13,276 nt of DNA from an uncultured Duganella sp. (lineage in GTDB: Bacteria; Pseudomonadota; Gammaproteobacteria; Burkholderiales; Burkholderiaceae), in the NCBI GenBank assembly GCA_946482335.1, contig CAMLRG010000151.1:1-13276 (forward strand), read 5' to 3'. A program made the translations under genes and the position numbers. The notes beneath the pieces were generated by a model. It had not been told where the DNA came from. It did no database searches and saw nothing but the letters and a program-made list of their open reading frames with translations. Of the stretch, positions 1 to 7,645 are shown piece after piece. Numbering within the stretch: position 1 is the first letter of the stretch; each line of letters opens with the position of its first letter.

Positions 1-745
1 TGGTGGAATTGGGCGCCGCGCGGTTGGCGCGGGCGTCGGCGCTACGTTTGGCGGCGAGTTTGCGTTCGGCACGCGCGGCTTGGGTCGGCGTCAACGTCGT
101 GCGCGGTACGCTGGTGCCGCCGACGGCTGCCGTGCTGCGTGGCAGTTCGTGGCCCATCATCTTAGCGTGCATCGCCTTCAGTTCGGCGAAGGCGCTGTCG
201 ATCATCTTGCTGCCGCTCTTTTGTACGGCCTTCAATTCCTCGATCACCATCTTCACTTCGTTGCGGCCGGCAATGACCTTCACGAGCCAGCTATCCAACC
301 CGTCGATGAAGGCGGCAATCGTCTTGTCGAACAAACTTTTGCATTCGCTGGTGAGCTGGCCCCAGTTAATTTGCCGCATATACTTTTCAACGTTGCCTCG
401 TACGGTAGGGGATACCGCTTCCAGCACGCGGCCGAAATTGTGCCCCTGTTTCATCAGCTTGAAGCCTACCTTGAGCGCATCGCCCACTGCCGGCACACAT
501 CCGATCAGTGTAATCACCAGTTCGACCCAACCGCCGACAGCGGCAGGCGTCTTCGCGATCTGGATGATGGCGAGGATGATGTCGCGTGCGTCCATGACCT
601 GGCCCACGCCGGGTATCACCCCAAGCACGCCAGTAATGATGATGTGCGAGGGCGACGATCCGGCGCCGGTCACGAGGTCCTTCAGCCAGGTTCCGATGCC
701 ATCGTCCACAGTGCGCACGGCACGCGCGGCGGGCGTCATGCTCAT
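1..745 (-). CDS. Putative T6SS effector N-terminal part (3' end outside window)
   Basis: An open frame of 248 codons starts at ATG 745 and leaves the window without a stop. The start is well supported: an AAGGAG sits 7 bases upstream, and the ATG overlaps the vgrG stop as ATGA, so the two genes are probably translationally coupled. The N-terminus (residues 1-33) is polar. Two hydrophobic stretches follow (about 34-64 and 71-88), each ending or beginning in a Gly/Pro turn: GVIPGVGQ at 42-49 and GCVPAVGD at 82-89. Residues 90-200 look helical, and 222-245 are Arg/Lys/Ala-rich. There is no signal peptide. Genes directly behind vgrG commonly encode the cargo effector delivered by that spike, and hydrophobic GxxPxxGD-type segments are common at the N-terminus of large T6SS effectors; that is the basis for the call. 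The toxic domain would lie beyond the visible part, so no activity can be named. A chaperone or adaptor is the main alternative. Confidence 0.7.
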   Translation of the reverse strand, partial: MSMTPAARAVRTVDDGIGTWLKDLVTGAGSSPSHIIITGVLGVIPGVGQVMDARDIILAIIQIAKTPAAVGGWVELVITLIGCVPAVGDALKVGFKLMKQGHNFGRVLEAVSPTVRGNVEKYMRQINWGQLTSECKSLFDKTIAAFIDGLDSWLVKVIAGRNEVKMVIEELKAVQKSGSKMIDSAFAELKAMHAKMMGHELPRSTAAVGGTSVPRTTLTPTQAARAERKLAAKRSADARANRAAPNST

Positions 746-3700
746 GCCTGTTCTCCTTCGTCTTCTTCGTGCAGGTCGCGGTAGCTCAATTCCTCGCCGG
801 CGCTGCCGTGTTCTTCATCCTCATAGCGATAGTCGTCGTGATGGAATTCGTATTCGAGTTCGCTGGTGCCTTCGACTGCCGCCAGCATGTCCTCAACCTC
901 GTCGGGGAAGTAGTTCTCCTTGAGGTAGGCGTCTTCCTGTTCGATGTATTTGGCCAGGATGGCGCTGGCTTCTTCCTGCGTGCTTGCCTTCATGCCGTAG
1001 ACGGCGTTCGGTTTGCGCTGCTTGCGCAGCTTGGCGTCCCGCTCGTCTTCGCCATACACGACGGTCGCGATGCTGTTCGGTATGCTTTCGAGGCGCGCAA
1101 ATCCACTCGCGTCAAGTTTGCCTTCGCGGCTGGTGCCATCGGCAAACGTGACTTTGTAAGGGGCGCCGACCATCGGTTGCAAGTCGTCCCAGCGATAGTT
1201 CAGCTCCAGGAAATTGTCGGCTTGTGCGGCCTTCGGCAGTGCCGGGAGCGAGGCTTCACTGCTGCCTGCGCCGGTCAGCTCCTTCATGCTGGCTTTGAAT
1301 TCGATCTTGCCTGGCGCATTCAGGGTGATATCGCCGCCTTCGATGTGGATGCCGGCGCCTTGCGTGGTGAGCTGGACGTGCTTGCTGGCGGCGATCGTGA
1401 TGCCGGCATTGATGCTGGCGACGGTCACCAGCTTGTCGGCGCTGAATTCACTCGTGCCTTCCTGGCTCTGGCTGCTCCACTTCCCGCTGGCTGCATGCAG
1501 GTGAAGGCCGGTGGCTTTACCGTAGGTGAACAGGCTGATGCCGCTCTGGGCGGCATGGAGCAAATTGGCCTGGCTGACGAAATTGATGTCGCTGCCTGCC
1601 GCGACAGCACCGGACAGGCTGCCGGCGAGTACTGCGTTTGCGGGTGTGGCGGCCACGATGCCCGCCGGGCTTTCCACCTGCAGCAAGGGTGTGCTGTAGG
1701 CGAAGACGCCGCCCGGCGTTTTGGCATCCTGCGTTTCGGCGGTACGTGCCAAGCCTTCGATCGACGGCTGCTTTTCGCTAGCCGGCTCCTGGGGCAGGTC
1801 CGCCTTGTGGGCGGCGGCGCGTTCCGTGAGTTCTTTTTGCAGCGCGTGGCTGTCCCTTGCCATGCTGTGCGCCGGGCGCGAATCCAGCAGTTGGTCGGCA
1901 CCACCTTGCGAAGCCTGGCTGGTGAGCAGCATGCCCTGCCCGGCGCGCAACGCGAGCGCATGTTCGGTCTTCAGCTCGGCGCCGAAGCCAACCGGATGCA
2001 GGCGCTGGTTGTCGCTCTGGTGGCGCAGGTGGCCGAGGTTCAGTTCCGCCGTGCCCTGGTGCGGCTTGGCGTGCCGCTGTAGGGCCACGCGCGATTGGCC
2101 GGGCGTGTCGTCGAATACGAGCTGGCTGTAGGCGCCGGAGCCGGCCTGGCTGCTTTGCATGGCCTGGCTTTTCAGGCCGGAGAGCGCGGCGGGATGGGCG
2201 TGGCCGCCGGATTCGCCGGGGAACCAGGCGGGCGCGTTGCCGGTGGCGGCGCCGGTGCCGGCAGACACCTTGTTGTGCTGCGCGTCGGCCTGGCCGTCGC
2301 CGTTGTACAGGGCGCCGATGATGACAGGACGGTCGATATCGCCTTCGAGGAAGTCAATCAGCACCTCCTGGCCCGCGCGCGGCAAGGTGTTGCTGCCCCA
2401 GTTGGCGCCTGCGATCGGGGCCAGCGGGGTGGCGACGCGCACCCAGGTGCCGGCGCTGTCGTCGGCGGGGGCACCGGTGTCGCCTGCTTGCAGGGCCGGG
2501 CCGAGGCGACTATGGCTGCTGTCACCGCGCTGCCAATGGAATTGCACCTTGACGCGGTGGTCGCGGTCGGTATGGATCGGGGCGCCGGAAGGGCCGACCA
2601 CGATGGCGGTCTGCTGGCCTTGCACGGTCGGGCGCTTCCATGGCGCGGGGCTGCGGTAGGGCAGGGCGGCATCGATGGCATCGACGCGGTTGCGGTACAG
2701 CGGCCGCTCGGCAATGCCCGCGCCGACGGCGTGGCGGCTCTCGGCCAGGTCGGCGTCGTTCAGCACCTGCAACGCTGCATTGCCCAGCTCGCGCTGGATG
2801 TTCGAGCGCATTTGCGCCGCGAGGTTGTTGTGCATCAGGTGCAGTACGCGGATGGCGATGAAGCCGCCGCTGTCGCCCGTGACCGGTTCGCCCTGCAATG
2901 TGAAACGGGTGGCGGGCGCCATGGTGCGCACGGTGCCGGCGCCGGTGAGGTTGGCGCGGGCAACATCGAGCGCTTGCAAGCGGCGTTCGGCCAAACGCTG
3001 GCCGTGTTCCCGGCTGGTATAGGCATAGACGCCGGGCACGTCGCGGGCGGCCAGCGTCAGGCCGCTGGCGACGGCGCTGCCGGCGCTGGCTGCGCGCTGG
3101 TCGAGCGTGCGGTAATCCCAGCTTTGCAGCGCGACTTCGCCAGTCAGCAGGCTGGTTTGCATGCGCCAGCGGTCCATGCTGTCTTCGCGCATGACGGCGC
3201 CGGGCTGGGTGAAGCGCACCATGGCCTGGGGATTAGGCGGGAAGGCGCCGTTATGGTCGGCGATGACCAGCACGTGGCCGTCGGCGCGGTGTTCGTAGTA
3301 ATAGAACAGCCCTTCCTCGGCCATCAGGCGCTCGGCGAAGGCCCAGTCGCTTTCCTGGTATTGAGTGCATAAGCTGCGCTTTGGATAGATGGCGCGGTCG
3401 GCCAGTTCGAAACGCCACTCGGGCACCAGCGTGCCCTGGCCCTGCCAGCTGCCAAGCACGGCGTCAAGGATATCGCACACCGACATGTCCTGGAAGATGC
3501 GGCTGTCGCGGTTCTGCGCCAGGAAGGCGGTCCACGGTTCCAGCCGCAGCGCATAGCGCGCCAGCCCGCCATTGGAAGCGCTCAATTCGATGGCCGTGAT
3601 ATGGCCGTGGAAGGGACGCAGCGCGCCAGGGCCGGCGGCCGTCACCAGTTCCAGCAGTGCCGGCTGGCCAAGCAGGGATTTCAGCGGGATGGCGGCGTCC

Positions 3701-3840
3701 GTCGACAGCGTCGATATGTCGAAGGCGAACGGCTTGCCGATTGCCTCCTCGCCGCGCACGCATTCCACCAATAGCTGCGCCGCGCCTTGCGGCGTGGTCA
3801 GGCGCAGCAGGCGCGTATCTTGGGTGAGGCGGTCCAGCAT
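742..3840 (-). CDS. vgrG: Type VI secretion tip protein VgrG with C-terminal extension
   Basis: VgrG (TssI) trimers form the spike of the type VI secretion system and carry effectors out of the cell. I place the start at ATG 3840 (1032 residues) because family similarity begins with MLDRLTQDTRLLRLTTPQG. An upstream in-frame ATG at 3891 would add 17 residues unlike the family. Neither start has a clear Shine-Dalgarno. Numbering from the 3840 start: the gp27-like region covers about 1-400, and the gp5-like OB fold lies around 415-520 with the hallmark stretch WVRVATPLAPIAGANWGS and then RAGQEVLIDFLEGDIDRPVI. A DUF2345 region rich in beta repeats covers about 690-855. A further extension follows: a module around 890-935 (PYKVTFADGTSREGKLD...GFARL) resembling small transthyretin-like repeats, then a helical and strongly acidic tail to 1032. 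Most VgrGs without extensions are about 600-900 residues. The gene is followed by a putative cargo gene with an ATGA overlap. No other T6SS structural genes are visible, so this looks like an orphan vgrG module. Confidence 0.96.
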   Translation of the reverse strand: MLDRLTQDTRLLRLTTPQGAAQLLVECVRGEEAIGKPFAFDISTLSTDAAIPLKSLLGQPALLELVTAAGPGALRPFHGHITAIELSASNGGLARYALRLEPWTAFLAQNRDSRIFQDMSVCDILDAVLGSWQGQGTLVPEWRFELADRAIYPKRSLCTQYQESDWAFAERLMAEEGLFYYYEHRADGHVLVIADHNGAFPPNPQAMVRFTQPGAVMREDSMDRWRMQTSLLTGEVALQSWDYRTLDQRAASAGSAVASGLTLAARDVPGVYAYTSREHGQRLAERRLQALDVARANLTGAGTVRTMAPATRFTLQGEPVTGDSGGFIAIRVLHLMHNNLAAQMRSNIQRELGNAALQVLNDADLAESRHAVGAGIAERPLYRNRVDAIDAALPYRSPAPWKRPTVQGQQTAIVVGPSGAPIHTDRDHRVKVQFHWQRGDSSHSRLGPALQAGDTGAPADDSAGTWVRVATPLAPIAGANWGSNTLPRAGQEVLIDFLEGDIDRPVIIGALYNGDGQADAQHNKVSAGTGAATGNAPAWFPGESGGHAHPAALSGLKSQAMQSSQAGSGAYSQLVFDDTPGQSRVALQRHAKPHQGTAELNLGHLRHQSDNQRLHPVGFGAELKTEHALALRAGQGMLLTSQASQGGADQLLDSRPAHSMARDSHALQKELTERAAAHKADLPQEPASEKQPSIEGLARTAETQDAKTPGGVFAYSTPLLQVESPAGIVAATPANAVLAGSLSGAVAAGSDINFVSQANLLHAAQSGISLFTYGKATGLHLHAASGKWSSQSQEGTSEFSADKLVTVASINAGITIAASKHVQLTTQGAGIHIEGGDITLNAPGKIEFKASMKELTGAGSSEASLPALPKAAQADNFLELNYRWDDLQPMVGAPYKVTFADGTSREGKLDASGFARLESIPNSIATVVYGEDERDAKLRKQRKPNAVYGMKASTQEEASAILAKYIEQEDAYLKENYFPDEVEDMLAAVEGTSELEYEFHHDDYRYEDEEHGSAGEELSYRDLHEEDEGEQA

Positions 3841-3873
3841 GTCATTGTTTTTTCGATAACCATACGGATCGCC

Positions 3874-3902
3874 ATTACATCGTAGAAACATGTTGCCCGC
3901 AA
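3874..3902 (-). promoter_or_regulatory. Candidate sigma70-type promoter for vgrG
   Basis: On the minus strand, TTGCGG (3897-3902) lies 17 bases upstream of TGTAAT (3874-3879). The -10 box matches the consensus at 5 of 6 positions and the -35 box at 3 of 6. Transcription would begin about 25-30 bases before ATG 3840, which agrees with the shorter vgrG start. If the longer start at 3891 were used, this element would lie across the start codon. The call rests on visual matching only. Confidence 0.3.
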
Positions 3903-3931
3903 GCCCGATTTCAATCGTGCGCGGGTTACTT

Positions 3932-5074
3932 TCAGAATTTAAGCCGGAGTCCGGCCCGGTTGCCCAGTGCCACCAGCGCGAGCATCAGTGCCGTCATGGC
4001 GGCGGCATTCAACAGGCCCGGCACGCCGCCGCTTTCGAGGAACGGCCACCAGGCACGCGGCAAGTGCAGCACGGCGGCGGCCTGCTCGAACAGGTCGGGC
4101 AGGATATAGGCCAGCAAGGCATTGCTGCCGGCCGGCAGCAGCCAGGCCACGGCGCCGCGTTGCTGCCGCACGTCGACCAGCCAATAGAAGAACAGGAACA
4201 CGGCGAGCGCGATGCCCGCGCACACCAGGGTGTAGGCGGCGGTGGCGTGGATCTTGTTGATGCCGTGGTAGGGCCGCAGCAGCAGTCCGGCGGCGAGGAA
4301 GGCCAGCGCCATCCAGGCCATTTGCCGCATGCGCAAGCGGTGCGGCATCTCGGCGCGGAACAGGTTGCCGACCAGGACGCCGGCCATCACATTGGCGGCC
4401 GTCGAGCCCAATACCTGCGGGATATTGACGAAGGCCCGCAGCGATGCCGGCAGCCAGTCCAGCGCACCGGCCATGCCGCCCAGGTAGAGCGCCAGCATGG
4501 CGGCGAACACACCCGCCAGCGGTGCACTGCCGCCGCCTGCCAGCACGAACGCCACGCTGCAGGCCAGGTAGCCCCAGCCGATCATGCCCAGGATGCCCCA
4601 CCAGCTGGTTTCCAGCGCGGGACGGAAGGCCAGCACCAGCGCGAGCATCAGGGCGCCGCCCAGCCACTTTGGCCAACGGCGCGCATCGTCCTGGCGCCAC
4701 AGCAGGATCATCGCGATATAGAACAGCAGGTAATACCAGGCGCGTGGCAAGGCAGCGCTGGCCGCGTCGTAGTTGCCGGCGTTAAGGAGCATCACGCCGG
4801 CCAGCATCAGGCTGGCGGAGCGCCACAGCAGTTTGCCGAACAGTCGCACGCTGATGCCATCGGCGGCCGCGCGGCGCAGGGCCAGCGGGATCGCCACGCC
4901 GACGATGAACAGGAAGGCGGGGAATACCAGGTCGGGCAGCGTCACGCCATCGGCGCGTGGCCCGCTATGTTCCAGCCAGTAAGGAATGCCGGGCATGCCC
5001 GCGATATAGTTCACCCAGATCATCGCCAGGATGACGAAACCCCGGAATGCATCCAGGCTCACTAATCGCTGCAT
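3932..5074 (-). CDS. DUF5009/COG4299 acyltransferase-type membrane protein (NagX-like)
   Basis: This is a 380-residue polytopic inner-membrane protein related to heparan-alpha-glucosaminide N-acetyltransferase (HGSNAT). The start at ATG 5074 is set by GAGGAG (5079-5084) 4 bases upstream and by the family N-terminus RLVSLDAFRGFVILAMIWVN. Family signatures are clear. LPDLVFPAFLFIVGVAIPLA lies at 46-65, preceded by YWLEHSG (32-38) whose His36 falls in the loop that carries the active-site histidine in HGSNAT. Further signatures are RPYHGINKIHATAAYTLV at 267-284 and PAGSNALLAYILPDLFEQ at 314-331. Around ten hydrophobic segments are visible. Relatives called NagX occur in N-acetylglucosamine and chitin utilisation loci of Shewanella and Xanthomonas. 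The exact reaction in bacteria is unsettled, with acetyl transfer to an amino sugar or transport among the proposals. The N-acetylglucosaminidase operon upstream supports an amino-sugar role. A terminator stands immediately before its ribosome binding site. Confidence 0.88.
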   Translation of the reverse strand: MQRLVSLDAFRGFVILAMIWVNYIAGMPGIPYWLEHSGPRADGVTLPDLVFPAFLFIVGVAIPLALRRAAADGISVRLFGKLLWRSASLMLAGVMLLNAGNYDAASAALPRAWYYLLFYIAMILLWRQDDARRWPKWLGGALMLALVLAFRPALETSWWGILGMIGWGYLACSVAFVLAGGGSAPLAGVFAAMLALYLGGMAGALDWLPASLRAFVNIPQVLGSTAANVMAGVLVGNLFRAEMPHRLRMRQMAWMALAFLAAGLLLRPYHGINKIHATAAYTLVCAGIALAVFLFFYWLVDVRQQRGAVAWLLPAGSNALLAYILPDLFEQAAAVLHLPRAWWPFLESGGVPGLLNAAAMTALMLALVALGNRAGLRLKF

Positions 5075-5078
5075 GGTT

Positions 5079-5084
5079 CTCCTC
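5079..5084 (-). promoter_or_regulatory. Ribosome binding site that fixes the NagX-like start
   Basis: GAGGAG on the minus strand lies 4 bases before ATG 5074. It selects this start over an in-frame reading from 5242 that would cross the terminator and the 3' end of the TPR gene. Only 6 bases separate it from the terminator U-run (5091-5097), so terminator folding and ribosome access may influence each other. Confidence 0.75.
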
Positions 5085-5090
5085 AGGCGT

Positions 5091-5126
5091 AAAAAAAGCG
5101 GGAAGGCCCGAAAGCCATTCCCGCTT
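5091..5126 (-). terminator. Rho-independent terminator of the TPR-protein gene
   Basis: On the minus strand, AAGCGGGAA (5118-5126) pairs perfectly with TTCCCGCTT (5096-5104). An inner GGC/GCC pairing (5114-5116 with 5105-5107) continues the stem after a single bulged base, closing a 6-base loop. A run of seven T residues (5091-5097, including two in the stem) follows. It begins about 25 bases after the stop of the TPR gene. It ends only about 16 bases before the start codon of the NagX-like gene, leaving no room for a promoter between them. Confidence 0.88.
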
Positions 5127-5150
5127 GGTGCGTCGCTCAGGACGACAGGA

Positions 5151-6449
5151 TCAACCCTCTTTTTTCTCGTCGTCGCCAGCGGTTGGCGCGTATGGGCGGT
5201 TGATCCACAGGATCCAGTAGCGCGCCAGGTCGGCACGGCCATCGGCGCCCTGTACGGTTTCCAGGATCTTGATGGCGTCTTCCTTCTTGCCGGCCATCGC
5301 GTAGGAGTAGCCCAGGCGCAGCTTGGCGTCTTCGGCGTTTTTCAGGCCGCCCTTGGCGATGCCTTCCTGGATCAGCTGGATGCCCTTGTCGTGCTGGCCC
5401 ATGGTCACGAAGGCGTAACCCAGGTTGACCAGGCCGGTGCCGTTCTTGGCCTTGCGGGCCGACGATTCGGTGGAGGCGATGCTCTTCATGTCGTCGGCAG
5501 CCTGTTTGTCCAGTTCAGCCTTCAGCTTCTTGACCTTGGCGTTCATGGTCACGGCACCGTTGGCGATGCCGGCGTCCAGCACAGCCTTGCCTTCGATGAA
5601 CTGGCCTTCCAGCTGGTCGACTTCAGCCAGCTCGATGTAGTCCTGTTCTTCCATCTTGGTGGTCGCCACTTTCTGCAGGCGGATGATGTCAGCCGAGAAG
5701 CGGGTGGAATAGTTTTCCTTGCCGCGGGTGCGGTACAGCATGTCCGACCAGTAGCGGTCGCGCGGATGCCAGCGCACCAGGCCTTCCAGCGCGGTCAGGT
5801 AAGTGTTCTTGTCTTTCAGGCGGTGCGACGCGTCGGCCAGCATGTGCAGTTCTTCGCGGCTCATCGGCTGGTTCGACTTGATGCCTTCGTTCAGCTTTTG
5901 AAGCAGGTCGGCCTGCACACCCTTGTAGTCACCCGATTCGAAGCGGATCGCCATGATCTGGCGCGGGACTTTCGGGTCGCCCGACATTTCGCCGTACTTC
6001 TTCAGGTTCTCGATCACTTTTGGCCAGTTCTTCTGCTCCTGGTAGTAGCCAGCCAAGGCCTGGGTGAACTTGGTCTTCTCTTCCTTTTCCAGACGGCCGG
6101 AACCAACGGCGTATTCCAGCATCTCGATCAGCTTGGCCTTGTCATTGCTGCCCAGGGCAACCGCCAAGCGCATACGGTTGATCAGGTATTGCTCGTAGCC
6201 GGTCTTGTTCTGCATGGCGTCCGCCTGGTCCAGCAGGGCGGTGACTTCGCCATACTTCTTGGCTTCCAGCAGGGGGCCCAGGACTTTACCGTCCAGGAAT
6301 TTGTACATTTCCTTGCGCACAGTCTCCTGTTGTGCGCCGGCGATGGCCTGTTTGTCTTGCGCGTGCGCGGTCTGTACCAGCGCTGGGACGCCGCCCAGGC
6401 CAATGGCTGCCAGCAGCAGGCCGATACGTGCGAAACGGTGTTGGGTCAT
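5151..6449 (-). CDS. Secreted TPR-repeat protein of unknown function
   Basis: This 432-residue protein has a typical Sec signal peptide: basic MTQHRFARIG, a hydrophobic core, and a likely cut after AHA at residue 30 (AHA|QD). I start at ATG 6449 because it gives the signal peptide and has AAGGA (6459-6463) 9 bases upstream. A longer in-frame reading from 6548 would bury the signal peptide. The mature part is helical and charged, with tetratricopeptide-like helix pairs. The clearest are near residues 340-400, where GTGLVNLGYAFVTMGQHDKG and AKLRLGYSYAMAGKKEDAIK are consecutive TPR-like units. Weaker repeats run through 60-220. The tail is acidic-basic (DDEKKEG). TPR proteins scaffold other proteins; no catalytic motif is visible. 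It is probably periplasmic. It has its own terminator and possibly its own promoter, so it looks like a separate unit placed between the sugar operon and the NagX-like gene. I cannot assign a specific function. Confidence 0.85.
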   Translation of the reverse strand: MTQHRFARIGLLLAAIGLGGVPALVQTAHAQDKQAIAGAQQETVRKEMYKFLDGKVLGPLLEAKKYGEVTALLDQADAMQNKTGYEQYLINRMRLAVALGSNDKAKLIEMLEYAVGSGRLEKEEKTKFTQALAGYYQEQKNWPKVIENLKKYGEMSGDPKVPRQIMAIRFESGDYKGVQADLLQKLNEGIKSNQPMSREELHMLADASHRLKDKNTYLTALEGLVRWHPRDRYWSDMLYRTRGKENYSTRFSADIIRLQKVATTKMEEQDYIELAEVDQLEGQFIEGKAVLDAGIANGAVTMNAKVKKLKAELDKQAADDMKSIASTESSARKAKNGTGLVNLGYAFVTMGQHDKGIQLIQEGIAKGGLKNAEDAKLRLGYSYAMAGKKEDAIKILETVQGADGRADLARYWILWINRPYAPTAGDDEKKEG

Positions 6450-6489
6450 GATCTGAGATCCTTCTTTTGGTTGAGGCAAACTTCTATTC

Positions 6490-6510
6490 TCCCATAATTT
6501 CGGCATGGGA
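6490..6510. repeat. Short inverted repeat in the leader of the TPR gene (possible operator)
   Basis: TCCCAT and ATGGGA form a perfect 6-base inverted repeat separated by 9 bases (6490-6495 and 6505-6510). It lies in the 95-base gap between the ATPase gene and the TPR gene and covers the candidate -10 box of the TPR promoter, where a repressor site would be effective. There is no T-run, so it is not a terminator. A 6-base repeat can arise by chance. Confidence 0.25.
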
Positions 6511-6523
6511 CAGCTTTTCTGAA
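6494..6523 (-). promoter_or_regulatory. Candidate promoter for the TPR gene
   Basis: On the minus strand, TTCAGA (6518-6523) and AATTAT (6494-6499) are separated by 18 bases. Each matches the sigma70 consensus at 4 of 6 positions. They lie in the only non-coding gap before the TPR gene, about 45 bases upstream of its start codon. The gap is AT-richer than its surroundings, as promoters often are. The match is weak. Confidence 0.28.
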
Positions 6524-6544
6524 GTAGCCAATTGTAACGATTTC

Positions 6545-7642
<1,098 letters not shown>

Positions 7643-7645
7643 CGG

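Noticed and set aside
3..2082. Long plus-strand frames (3-923, 769-2082) opposite the effector and vgrG genes
   Set aside because: They are antisense shadows of well-supported minus-strand genes in high-GC DNA. The proteins are low-complexity (Ala, Arg, Gly, Val) with no family features and no ribosome sites I could support.
3841..3891. Alternative vgrG start at 3891
   Set aside because: The 17 added residues do not resemble VgrG, and the candidate promoter overlaps this region. It cannot be excluded, since neither start has a strong ribosome site.
3896..3925. CCCGC/GCGGG inverted repeat between the NagX-like gene and vgrG as a possible terminator
   Set aside because: The stem is 5 bases with a 20-base loop and no T-run, so it is too weak to call.
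5075..5242. N-terminal extension of the NagX-like gene to 5242
   Set aside because: It would cross the terminator and the end of the TPR gene. A good ribosome site precedes ATG 5074.
2095..6497. Plus-strand frames 2095-3372, 3890-5065 and 5031-6497
   Set aside because: They lie wholly opposite vgrG, the NagX-like gene and the TPR gene. Compositions are biased (His/Gln/Gly-rich) and no domain is recognisable.
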